A stretch of 31,847 nucleotides of DNA. It comes from CAYYWP01 sp050176585 (GTDB taxonomy: Bacteria; Desulfobacterota; Binatia; HRBIN30; CADEER01). A model generated the notes under the pieces. The model was given only the letters and a program-made list of their open reading frames with translations. It was not told the DNA's origin and ran no database searches. This document shows, in pieces, positions 24,639 to 31,847 of the stretch. Position numbers and translations under genes: made by a program. Position 1 is the first letter of the stretch. Every line of letters begins with the position of its first letter. The stretch spans positions 1-31,847 of the forward strand of contig JBFXHX010000040.1 of assembly GCA_050176585.1 (NCBI GenBank), read 5' to 3'.

Positions 24639-25004
24639 ATGCACACCCTCGACCTGCTGGCGATCACGGCCAGCGTGATCATCGCGCTGTTCGTGGTGGA
24701 AGCGATTCGGCGCACCCGGCTGAACGCGCGCTATGCCATCGTGTGGCTCGGCGCCAGCGCCGTGCTGCTGATCTTCTCGCTCTACCGCCCGCTGTTGCAC
24801 TGGGCAGCTCATGCGCTCGGCATCGCGTACCCGCCGTCGCTGTTGTTCGGCCTCGCGTTTTTGTTCTCGCTGATCATCCTGCTGCACTATTCGCTGGTCA
24901 TCTCCTCGCATCGCGACTCGATCCGCCGCCTCGCCCAGACCGTCGCGCTGCTCGAGCGCGCGCTCGAAGAGGAGCGCGCGCACGCGCGCCGGGCCTCCTC
25001 TTGA
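24639..25004 (+). CDS. DUF2304 small membrane protein
   Basis: 121 aa from ATG at 24639. Three hydrophobic segments are visible (LLAITASVIIALFVV, YAIVWLGASAVLLIFSLY, LLFGLAFLFSLIILLHYSLV). The last is followed by a cytoplasmic-like amphipathic tail with coiled-coil character (RLAQTVALLERALEEERAHA). The RTRLNARYAIVWL segment matches the DUF2304 family, whose members commonly lie next to DPM-like GT2 genes in polysaccharide clusters, as here. A role as membrane partner of the GT2 is plausible but unproven. It is almost certainly in one operon with the preceding gene (21 bp gap). Confidence 0.85.
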   Translation: MHTLDLLAITASVIIALFVVEAIRRTRLNARYAIVWLGASAVLLIFSLYRPLLHWAAHALGIAYPPSLLFGLAFLFSLIILLHYSLVISSHRDSIRRLAQTVALLERALEEERAHARRASS

Positions 25005-25133
25005 CGCCGGGCACACGTTCGGGGCTGGACCGCCCCGCTCATCCGAGCCGGAGCCGACCACACCCCGGCCAGCGCCGCGGGCGCGGTGAAGCGGCAAAGC
25101 GGGTGCGGTGAGCCGGGCGCAGACTCGGTCGCG

Positions 25134-26984
25134 ATGAGCCGCCGTTCCGCCCAACCGGCCCGCAACACCGAACGCACAGCGCGCGCCGCGCCCGCCGCCA
25201 GCGCAACGGCCGCCCACGGCTGGTCGCATCTCGCGCCGCTCGTCACCCTGCCGGCGCTCGCGATCGCCCTGTACCTGCCCTGTGTGTACGGGGAGTTCGT
25301 CTACGACGATCTCAACTCCGTGGCGCAGAACGGGTTGATCCGCAGCCTGACCCCGCTCACGAGCTTTCTGGTCAGCACGCGGCCGCTCACCGACTTCTCG
25401 CTCGCACTGAACTATGCGGCCGGCGGCCTTTCCCCGAGGCCGTACCACGCCACCCATCTGCTGCTGCACGCGCTGAACGCGCTGTGCGTATACGCGCTGG
25501 CCTGGATCGCGCTCGGCCGGCCAGCGCTGGCGGGGCGCTACGGCATGGCGCGACGCGCCATCGCGTGGGCGGCGGGCGCGCTCTTCGCGGCACATCCGCT
25601 CGCCAGCGAGACGGTCGCCTACGTATCCAGCCGGAGCGAGGTGCTCGCGGCTGCCTGGTATCTGCTGGGCGTGCTCGGGTACGCGGCGGGCGCGACCAGT
25701 GACTCACCGCGCGCGCGCCGCGCGGGAGCGCTGCTCGTGCCGGTCGCGGGTGCTGCCGGGCTGGCGAGCAAGGAAATCGTCGTCACCCTGCCGGCCGCGC
25801 TCCTGCTGTTCGATTGGGCGCTTCTCGCCGGCGGGGACTGGCGGCGTACGCGCCCGCGCTGGCGGCTGATCGGGCTGGCGACCGCGCCGATCGCCATCGT
25901 GGGCATGGCGCTGCTGGTGCGCGCGTATCTCGGCAGCTCGCCGCTCAACGCATACGGCGCCACCGCCGGGCCCAGCTTCGATCGGTTCACCGGCATCGAG
26001 TACGCGCTCACGCAGTTCGGCGCCATCCTGCACTACTTGCGCTTGGCCGTCCTGCCGATCGGTCTCACGTTCGATTACGAGTGGCCGCTCGCGCGCTCGC
26101 CCTGGAGTCCCGGCGTGCTCGTCCCCGCCGTGCTGCTCAGCGCACTGGTGGTCGCCGCCTGGCGCGCGCGGCGCGCTCAGCCGCTGTTCACATTTGGCGT
26201 GTTGTGGACGTTCCTCACCCTGGCGCCAACGTCTTCCGTCGTGCCGATCGCCGACCTGGTCGTCGAGCGGCGCATGTACCTCCCGCTCGCGGGGTTGATG
26301 CTGTGCGCAGCCGCCTGGCTGTACGACTTGACCGGGCAGCTGCCGGGCGGGTGGCGGCGCCATCCCGCCGCCTATGCCGGCGTCGTCGCCCTGCCGCTGC
26401 TACTGTTCGCGGTCCTCACCTGGCAGCGCGCCGCGCTCTGGGGCGACGCGATCGCATTGCACGAAGATGGCGTGCGCCGCGCGCCGGAGAACCCCCGCGT
26501 GCGGCTGAACCTGGGCGTCACGTATCTGAACCACGGCCGGCTCGAACCCGCCCTTGCCGCGCTGATCGAGGCCAAACGCCTCTACGACCGCGGCGAATCG
26601 GTGCACGCGTTTCCGCGCATCGGGGCGTTCATCCATTACAACTTGGGCGCCACGCTGATCGGCCTCAAGCGCTATGACCAGGCGGAGCCCCACCTCACCC
26701 GCAGCGTCGAGCTGGGCGGCCAGTACGTGGCGCTGCGACCGGTCGCCTACCTGCTGCTGAGCCGCGTCGCCGCCCAGCGCGGCGACTGGGATACCGCGGC
26801 GGCGCACATCGGCGAGGCGCTGCGGTACCGCGACGATCCGAACTGGCGGGTCGAGTTCGCCGAGATCACCTGGCGGTCGGGAAACCCCATCGGCGCGCGT
26901 ATGATCGTCGACGCCGCCCTCGAGCGCTACCCGGGCTTCCGGCGCGCCGAGGCGCTGCGGCGCCGCCTGGACACGCAGCGCTAG
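25134..26984 (+). CDS. TMTC/PMT-like GT-C glycosyltransferase with C-terminal TPR repeats
   Basis: 616 aa from ATG at 25134 (MSRRSAQPARN); an in-frame start at 25086 is less likely. The first luminal-type loop has EFVYDDLNSVAQN with the acidic pair D58-D59, the GT-C catalytic-type position. Then come HLLLHALNALCVYAL, AAHPLASETVAYVSSRSEVL, GLASKEIVVTLPAALLLFDW and IADLVVERRMYLPLAGLML, all matching TMTC/DUF1736-type and bacterial PMT-related proteins. About eight to ten membrane helices are followed by TPRs (from about residue 450: NPRVRLNLGVTYLNHGRLEPA, AFIHYNLGATLIGLKRYDQAE). The family uses polyprenyl-phosphate hexose to O-glycosylate proteins; the two genes upstream could supply the donor. 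Confidence 0.85.
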   Translation: MSRRSAQPARNTERTARAAPAASATAAHGWSHLAPLVTLPALAIALYLPCVYGEFVYDDLNSVAQNGLIRSLTPLTSFLVSTRPLTDFSLALNYAAGGLSPRPYHATHLLLHALNALCVYALAWIALGRPALAGRYGMARRAIAWAAGALFAAHPLASETVAYVSSRSEVLAAAWYLLGVLGYAAGATSDSPRARRAGALLVPVAGAAGLASKEIVVTLPAALLLFDWALLAGGDWRRTRPRWRLIGLATAPIAIVGMALLVRAYLGSSPLNAYGATAGPSFDRFTGIEYALTQFGAILHYLRLAVLPIGLTFDYEWPLARSPWSPGVLVPAVLLSALVVAAWRARRAQPLFTFGVLWTFLTLAPTSSVVPIADLVVERRMYLPLAGLMLCAAAWLYDLTGQLPGGWRRHPAAYAGVVALPLLLFAVLTWQRAALWGDAIALHEDGVRRAPENPRVRLNLGVTYLNHGRLEPALAALIEAKRLYDRGESVHAFPRIGAFIHYNLGATLIGLKRYDQAEPHLTRSVELGGQYVALRPVAYLLLSRVAAQRGDWDTAAAHIGEALRYRDDPNWRVEFAEITWRSGNPIGARMIVDAALERYPGFRRAEALRRRLDTQR

Positions 26985-27012
26985 CGCACGGACCGCGCCC
27001 TCACACGCGCGC

Positions 27013-27040
27013 TTGCGACAGCCGTCTTTCCCGCTACACT
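27013..27040 (+). promoter_or_regulatory. Possible sigma70-type promoter giving a near-leaderless transcript
   Basis: TTGCGA (27013-27018) and TACACT (27035-27040) are separated by 16 bp; each matches 4 of 6 consensus positions. The expected start is about 27046-27047, only a few bases before the GTG at 27050, which has no Shine-Dalgarno sequence. Confidence 0.4.
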
Positions 27041-27049
27041 GCGCGTCTT

Positions 27050-28513
27050 GTGCGCCCCAATTTCACGCTCTCGGTCATTATCCCGGTCTTCAACGAACGG
27101 CTGACCCTCCGCGCCCTCATCGAGCGGGTGCGCGCCGTCCCGATCCGCAAACAGATCATCGTCATCGACGACTGCTCCACGGATGGCACGACCGACGTCG
27201 TGCGCGAGCTCGCGGCGGAACCGCCGGATGACAACAACACCATTCTGACGCTGTATCACGCGGTAAACAGCGGCAAGGGCGCCGCCATCCGCACCGGCAT
27301 CGGCGCCGTGACTGGCGACATCGCCCTCATTCAAGACGCCGACCTCGAGTACGACCCCAACGAATACCCCCAGCTCGTGCAGCCGATCCTCGACGGGCAC
27401 GCGGACGTGGTGTTCGGCTCGCGGTTTCTGGGCGGGGCGCACCGCGTGTTGTTCTTCCGCCACTCGGTCGGCAATCGCCTGCTCACCCTGCTCTCGAACA
27501 TCTGCACCGATCTGAACCTCACGGACATGGAGACCTGCTACAAGGTGTTCCGCACCGACGTGCTGAAGCGCATGAACCTGGTCTCGAATCGCTTCGGCAT
27601 CGAGCCCGAGATCACCGCCAAGGTCGCGCGCCAGGGCTGCCGCGTCTACGAGGTGCCGATCAGCTATCACGGCCGCGAATACTGGGAGGGCAAGAAGATC
27701 GGGTGGAAGGACGGCGTGGCGGCCGTATGGACGATTGTGCGCCATGCGATCGGCGACGATTCGAACGCGGATGCCGGCCACACGAGCCTGCGCCGCCTGC
27801 GCCGCGCCGGCCGTTACAACGAGTGGATCTGGGGGTGCCTGCGGCCGTATGCCGGCGAGCGCGTGCTCGAAGTGGGATGCGGCATCGGCACCTACACGCA
27901 TTTCCTGCGCAACCACCCGCTGGTGATCGCCACCGACAACAACGAGACCTATCTCAGCCTGCTGCGCCAGCGCTTTCAGCACCACGGCAACGTGCGCATC
28001 GAGCGCATCGACTGGGAGCGCCCGGACCTCGATAGCCTCCGCGCGCAGCAGATCGACACCGTCGTGTGCCTCAACGTGCTCGAGCACGTCGAGCGCGACG
28101 ACGACGCGCTCGCGACGTTCAATAGCGTGCTGCCGATCGGCGGCCGGCTGCTCCTGCAGGTGCCCGCGCTGCCCGCGCTGTACGGGGAGATCGACCGCGC
28201 GATCGGACACTACCGCCGCTATCACCGCGAGCCGCTCGCCGAGCAGCTGACCCGCCATGGCTTCGCCCTCGAGATGGCGCGCTATTTCAACCTGCCCGGC
28301 GTGCTCGGCTGGTATGTCAACGCCCGCCTGCTCCGCCGCCGCACCGTGCCGGGGCTTCAGGCGCGCATCGCCAGCGCGCTCGTGCCGTGGCTCCGCCTGG
28401 AACAAAAGCTCGATCCGCCGGCCGGGATGGCCCTGCTCGTCGTGGCCCGCAAAGAGCGGGATACCGGAGCCGCCGCCCCGTTCACCGTCCCCGCGATCGA
28501 GCCGGAGGGCTAG
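27050..28513 (+). CDS. Bifunctional family 2 glycosyltransferase / class I methyltransferase
   Basis: 487 aa from GTG at 27050. The N-terminal domain (1-235) is a polyprenyl-phosphate-type GT2: LSVIIPVFNERLTL, IIVIDDCSTDGT, NSGKGAAIRTGI, DXD in IQDADLEYDP (D96, D98), VVFGSRFL and ETCYKVFRTD. The C-terminal domain (about 255-470) is a SAM methyltransferase with RVLEVGCGIGTYTHFL (G276, G278, G280) and VVCLNVLEHVERDDDAL. This fusion architecture is known among polysaccharide-cluster proteins. It suggests one enzyme that both charges a lipid carrier or adds a sugar and methylates the product. A putative near-leaderless promoter precedes it, so it may be transcribed apart from the TMTC-like operon. 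Confidence 0.92.
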   Translation: MRPNFTLSVIIPVFNERLTLRALIERVRAVPIRKQIIVIDDCSTDGTTDVVRELAAEPPDDNNTILTLYHAVNSGKGAAIRTGIGAVTGDIALIQDADLEYDPNEYPQLVQPILDGHADVVFGSRFLGGAHRVLFFRHSVGNRLLTLLSNICTDLNLTDMETCYKVFRTDVLKRMNLVSNRFGIEPEITAKVARQGCRVYEVPISYHGREYWEGKKIGWKDGVAAVWTIVRHAIGDDSNADAGHTSLRRLRRAGRYNEWIWGCLRPYAGERVLEVGCGIGTYTHFLRNHPLVIATDNNETYLSLLRQRFQHHGNVRIERIDWERPDLDSLRAQQIDTVVCLNVLEHVERDDDALATFNSVLPIGGRLLLQVPALPALYGEIDRAIGHYRRYHREPLAEQLTRHGFALEMARYFNLPGVLGWYVNARLLRRRTVPGLQARIASALVPWLRLEQKLDPPAGMALLVVARKERDTGAAAPFTVPAIEPEG

Positions 28514-28574
28514 CCGTAGCCGCCGCACCTGTGCCGGCTAATCTCCACGCCTCGGCGCCGCTGCGGTGAAATTC

Positions 28575-29069
28575 TTACGCGGGGCGGAGTGGCCGGACGG
28601 CGCCGGTGGGGCGGTTCACTCCCCACAGTGCGCCGTTGGCGTGGAGGAGCCCTTCCGCCCCCTCGAATAGCGTGAGCCAGCGGTTGTTGTAGTGCCGCGG
28701 GTGCTCGAGCTCGGCGGGGCTGAGAGCGCTCAGCTGCTCCTGCTCGGCCAGCGCGGTCTGCACGCGCAACGCGAGCTCGGAGATGCGCGCGAGCTCGGAG
28801 ATGCGCAGGTTGCGAAAGATGGCGTTGAAGATCTGCCCGCGGACCTTGTCGGCATCGGCATCCAGGCAGGCGATGTAGGCGCGCGCCGCGTCGCGCGCCG
28901 CGATCAGCGGGCAACTCACCGCCGTAGTGGATCGTGATCCGCCCGCGCGTCATTGCATCCTTCAGAAACGTGTTCACCACCGGGTCGAACCGCATCCGCG
29001 GCGACCAGCCGTAGACCGTGCCCTTGCGCAAGACGATCGGGCAGAAATCCCGGTCCGCGAGGGGCCACA
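28575..29069 (-). pseudogene. NAD-dependent epimerase/dehydratase, C-terminal half, frameshifted and gap-truncated
   Basis: Two frames are needed. From the gap edge at 29069 one frame reads RKGTVYGWSPRMRFDPVVN and GRITIHYGGE. Near 28917-28925 the reading moves to a second frame with PLIAARDAARAYIACLDA and DKVRGQIFNAIFRNLRISELA, ending at the stop at 28575. These match the conserved second half of extended SDR sugar epimerases. An 18-nt tandem duplication adds a second ISELAR. The far C-terminus (after about QTALAEQEQ) does not look family-like. The Rossmann N-terminal half (about 150 residues) is missing and cannot fit in a 100-bp gap. Sequencing error and true decay both remain possible. Confidence 0.75.
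28771..28806 (-). repeat. Perfect 18-nt tandem duplication inside the broken epimerase
   Basis: Plus-strand unit GCGAGCTCGGAGATGCGC occurs twice back to back (28771-28788, 28789-28806), giving a repeated six-residue ISELAR in the encoded protein. Perfect identity implies a recent event. Confidence 0.9.
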
Positions 29070-29169
29070 NNNNNNNNNNNNNNNNNNNNNNNNNNNNNNN
29101 NNNNNNNNNNNNNNNNNNNNNNNNNNNNNNNNNNNNNNNNNNNNNNNNNNNNNNNNNNNNNNNNNNNNN
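29070..29169. other. Assembly gap (100 N)
   Basis: Exactly 100 undetermined bases between the broken epimerase (minus) and rfbD (plus). The missing epimerase N-terminus alone needs about 450 bp, so the true gap is probably larger. Confidence 0.95.
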
Positions 29170-29230
29170 GCGGTGACGGCGCGACGCCGCATGCTCGCGC
29201 CCCGCACAGACGGCTGCTAGACAGCCCCGC

Positions 29231-30106
29231 ATGCGTCACGTCGTGATCGTCGGTGCGGGCGGCCAATTGGCGACCGACCTCGCGCCGGCGCTGGCGGCCG
29301 ACGCGCGCGTGACCGCGCTGCCGCATGCCCGTCTGGACGTCGGCGACGCGGAACAAGCGGCGGAGGCGCTCGGCGCGCTCGCGCCCGACGTCGTCGTGAA
29401 CACCAGCGCTTTCCACAAGGTGGACGTCTGCGAGACCGAGCCCGGCGATGCCTTTCGCGTCAACGCCGTCGGCGCCTATCACCTCGCGCGGCTCGCCGGC
29501 CGACTCGGCTACACGCTGGTCCACTTCAGCACCGACTACGTGTTCGACGGCCGCCGCAGCGTGCCGTATCGCGAAACGGATCCCGCGAACCCGCTCAACG
29601 TATACGGCGCCTCCAAGCTCGCGGGTGAGCAACTCGTCCGCGCCTTCGCGCCGCGCCACTTCCTCGTGCGCACCACCGGTCTCTACGGCACCGCGGGCGC
29701 GAGCGCTAAGGGGGGCAACTTCGTCGAGACGATGATCCGCCTCGGTGCCGCCGGGCCCGTGCGCGTGGTCGATGATCAGGTGGTCACGCCCACTGCGACC
29801 GCGGATCTCGCCGGCGCCGTCGCCGCGTTGCTGCGCCGGGCGGGCGACCCCGCAGTGCCCTACGGGCTCTATCACATCACGAGCGCCGGGCAGTGCTCCT
29901 GGTACGCGTTCGCGCAAGCGATCTTCGCGCGCTGCGGCATGGCGGTCGACCTGGCGCCGATCTCCAGCGCCGAATCGAGCGCCACGGCCCGCCGCCCGGC
30001 CTTCTCGGTCCTCGATCACGGAAAGTGGCGCGCCGCCGGCTTCGCGGAGCTGCGCCCCTGGCGCGACGCGCTCGACGACTACCTGCGCGCCAAAGGCCAT
30101 GCCTGA
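29231..30106 (+). CDS. rfbD: dTDP-4-dehydrorhamnose reductase
   Basis: 291 aa from ATG at 29231. The NAD(P)-binding motif is VGAGGQLATDL (7-17). The catalytic triad is seen as T101 in HFSTDYVFDG and the Y125-x3-K129 pair in NVYGASKLAGEQL. Family motifs NTSAFHKVDVCE, RTTGLYG and DDQVVTPTATADLA are present, and the length (usual about 290) is full. It catalyses the final NADPH-dependent reduction to dTDP-L-rhamnose in the cytoplasm. rfbC, for the preceding step, lies about 1 kb away on the other strand, but no rfbA or rfbB is visible. Remarkably it is intact between two genes full of frameshifts. Confidence 0.95.
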   Translation: MRHVVIVGAGGQLATDLAPALAADARVTALPHARLDVGDAEQAAEALGALAPDVVVNTSAFHKVDVCETEPGDAFRVNAVGAYHLARLAGRLGYTLVHFSTDYVFDGRRSVPYRETDPANPLNVYGASKLAGEQLVRAFAPRHFLVRTTGLYGTAGASAKGGNFVETMIRLGAAGPVRVVDDQVVTPTATADLAGAVAALLRRAGDPAVPYGLYHITSAGQCSWYAFAQAIFARCGMAVDLAPISSAESSATARRPAFSVLDHGKWRAAGFAELRPWRDALDDYLRAKGHA

Positions 30107-30154
30107 GGCCGACCGCGGAGCCCCGTCGCCCACCCTCCGCGCGAGGCACGTGAG

Positions 30155-31086
30155 ATGCCCGTCGACCGCGGTGCGGAGCCGGCGGTGGCGATCGTCCTCA
30201 TCAATTGGCGGAAGCGCGCCGCCACGCTCGAAGTGCATCGGCGCCCTGAATCGCCTCGCGTAGGCGCGCTGAATGCTGGTGCTGGTCGACTACGGCTGTG
30301 CGGACTTCAGCGCCGCCGAGGTGGATCAGCTGGCGCCGGGCGGTCTCTACGTGCGGAGCGAGGACAACGCCGGTTCGCCGGGGGAGCGAATCTCGGCATG
30401 CGCGAGGCGCCGGCGCGCGGCGCCGACTGGCTGTGGTTCGTCAACAATGACGCCCTCCCCGCGCCGGACGCGCTCGGCCTCGCACCCGCGGCCGCCCAGG
30501 CCCGCCGGCGCGGCGCCGGTGGCCGCGCAAAGATTCTGCGGCGCTACGCGCCGGACCGCCTCGACTCGGTGGGGCTCGAAGTGGACCTCGGCAGCGGCCG
30601 CGTGCAGCTGATCGGCCGCGGTGAGCCGGACCGCGGCCAGTATGATCTTCTCACCGATCCGGTCGGTGACCGCTTGCGCCATGCTCGTCAGCCGCGGCGC
30701 GGCGGCGCGCCTGCACGGCTTCGACGAAGCGTGCTTCGCGTATCTAGAGGACGCCGACTTCTGTCTGCGCGCCCGCGCCGCGGGGCTGCGCTTCTGCTTC
30801 GCCGCGCAGGCGCGCGTGCTGCACGATCGCGCTCCCGCCATGCGCGGCCCCCAGACGTCCGAGAGCCTGTACTAGGCGACCCGCAACCACCTGCGCCTGC
30901 TGCAGCGCCACAGCCCGGCGCCCCATGGCGCCACAAGCTGCAAGAGCTGGAGGTCGGCGCGCGCGCTATGCGGCTTTTGCCACCCGCGGCGTGCGACGTC
31001 GCTCGCCGCTCTCGGGGCGGTGCGGCGCGGAGTCGCCGATTACCGCCGCGGCGACTGCGCAGCGCCGGGTTCCGCACATCACGCAT
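30155..31086 (+). pseudogene. Family 2 glycosyltransferase (rhamnosyltransferase-like), multiply frameshifted
   Basis: A GT2 can be followed only by changing frame repeatedly. It begins AVAIVLINWRKRAATLE, then an extra base near 30233 leads to CIGALNRLA. Two in-frame stops (30261-30263, 30270-30272) precede MLVLVDYGCADFSAAEVD. A missing T near 30374 leads to FAGGANLGMREAPARGADWL and VNNDALPAPD. A shift near 30663 gives TACAMLVSRGAAARLHGFDE, FAYLEDADFCLRARAAGL. A TAG at 30873 interrupts LY/ATRNHLRLL, and more shifts follow up to GAVRRGVADYRRGD. The order of motifs equals the intact GT2 at 22768-23841. Either a decaying gene or a region of poor base accuracy; the tail overlaps convergent rfbC. 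Confidence 0.8.
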
Positions 31087-31642
31087 AGCGAAAGTGCCGG
31101 GAGCGCGGGTCGTCGAGCCACGCGGCCAGCGTGGGGGCGCGCTGATCCTTCTCTGAAACGATCGGCGAGCGCTCCGGCCAGGCGATGCCGAGCGCCGGGT
31201 CATTCCAGCGGATGCCGCCCTCACCGGCCACGCCGTGCTCCTCGGTGCATTCGTAGAGCACGATCGTATCCTCCGCGAGCGCCAGCGTCCCGTGTGCGAA
31301 CCCCGGCGGCACCCAGATGACCTGGTAATTGGAGCCCGTCAGCTCGACGGCGGTGTGGTCGCCCTGCGTCGGCGACCCGTGCCGCACGTCCACCACCACG
31401 TCGAGGATCGCGCCGTGTAGACAGCGGACCAGCTTCCCCATCGGCGGCGCCCACTGGAAGTGCATCCCGCGCAGCACGCGCCGCCGCGAGTGTGTCTGGA
31501 TGGCCTGCGCAAATGCGCCGGGAATGCCGCGCGCCTCGAGATCGCTCCGCACCCACGACTGCAGCAGGAACCCGCGTTCGTCGGGAAACTGCGGCGCGGC
31601 AAATACGCGGATGCCGGCCAGCTCGTGTGGCTCGCGGTACAC
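31079..31642 (-). CDS. rfbC: dTDP-4-dehydrorhamnose 3,5-epimerase
   Basis: 187 aa from GTG at 31642, which has a GGAG 8 nt upstream and gives the usual family length. A frame extension to 31771 would add 43 unrelated residues. Cupin-type RfbC motifs are FPDERGFLLQSW, VLRGMHFQ with catalytic-type H61, DVVVDVRHGSPT, WVPPGFAHG, Y130 in VLYECTEEH and SEKDQRAPTLA with D166 completing the His-Asp pair. It epimerises C3 and C5 of dTDP-4-keto-6-deoxyglucose to supply RfbD. It is convergent with the broken GT2, whose tail overlaps its 3' end. Region 31643-31847 upstream has no recognisable gene. Confidence 0.94.
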   Translation of the reverse strand: MYREPHELAGIRVFAAPQFPDERGFLLQSWVRSDLEARGIPGAFAQAIQTHSRRRVLRGMHFQWAPPMGKLVRCLHGAILDVVVDVRHGSPTQGDHTAVELTGSNYQVIWVPPGFAHGTLALAEDTIVLYECTEEHGVAGEGGIRWNDPALGIAWPERSPIVSEKDQRAPTLAAWLDDPRSRHFRYA

Positions 31643-31847
31643 GCCTCTCGCTCCGAACGCTGCCGGCGTTATCGCTGCGCACAATCGTGCGGTCAACCGG
31701 GGCGCGCTCCTGGCGCCGGGCTCGTTTCGACGCGGCAGGCGTGAGCTGAAGACTGAACGCGGAGAGGCCAAGGCGCGCGGAGGTGGCGCACTCGCGATGC
31801 GCCCTTCGCGCGTGTGGACGTCGCGATCGCCTTTTCAGAGCATCATG

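Noticed and set aside
23802..25595. Minus-strand 597-codon open frame
   Set aside because: It lies opposite the GT2, DUF2304 and TMTC-like genes; composition is Arg/Gly/Gln-rich with no motif. A shadow of GC-rich coding DNA.
26981..28528. Minus-strand 515-codon open frame
   Set aside because: Exactly opposite the GT2-methyltransferase fusion, which has clear motifs; shadow frame.

Overview
The window is a GC-rich bacterial scaffold of the metagenome-assembled type, with three gaps of exactly 100 N (1542-1641, 10988-11087, 29070-29169). High GC, GTG starts, Thr/Pro-rich linkers of the (A)VPTNT type, and secreted proteins with Ig-like domains resembling the NBR1 (next to BRCA1) type suggest an uncultured deltaproteobacterial-grade lineage (Desulfobacterota/Binatia/Myxococcota-like). 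That assignment is a weak inference. No rRNA, tRNA, CRISPR, integrase or transposase was seen.

Layout. (1) 1-4496, plus strand: end of a Gfo/Idh/MocA oxidoreductase, a hexapeptide acyltransferase and a DegT-type aminotransferase (together a UDP-diacetamido-sugar or similar amino-sugar module), then a membrane GT2 glycosyltransferase and a methyltransferase. (2) 4582-6551, minus strand: a translationally coupled pair, a lipid-flippase-like UPF0104/LPG_synthase_TM protein and a GT-B glycosyltransferase. (3) 7344-10166, plus strand: a GT4 glycosyltransferase and two SAM methyltransferases. (4) 10529-22434, mostly minus strand: four large secreted proteins, each carrying the same block of three NBR1-type Ig-like domains. 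They are a cohesin-like protein with a long Thr-rich linker, a LamG plus PQQ-type sugar dehydrogenase fusion, and two paralogous reprolysin-like zinc metalloproteases. A VanZ-like membrane protein lies between the two proteases on the plus strand. (5) 22768-28513, plus strand: a rhamnosyltransferase-like GT2, a polyprenyl-phosphate-sugar synthase-like GT2, a DUF2304 protein, a TMTC/PMT-like GT-C enzyme with TPRs, and a GT2-methyltransferase fusion. (6) 28575-31642: a broken, gap-truncated NAD-dependent epimerase, intact rfbD, a GT2 broken by many frameshifts, and intact rfbC.

Interpretation. Regions 1-3 and 5-6 form an exopolysaccharide/O-antigen-type cluster with dTDP-rhamnose and amino-sugar supply. 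The four Ig-cassette proteins inserted in it look like a co-evolving set of exported surface or matrix proteins. The most interesting possibility is that the GT2, DUF2304 and TMTC-like proteins O-glycosylate these neighbours, whose Thr/Pro linkers and Ig-like beta-sandwich domains are plausible acceptors. The order and key residues of the three Ig-like domains are conserved between proteins, which suggests the triplet moves as one unit. The gap inside the first of these genes is flanked by an identical 65-nt sequence and may be an assembly artefact.
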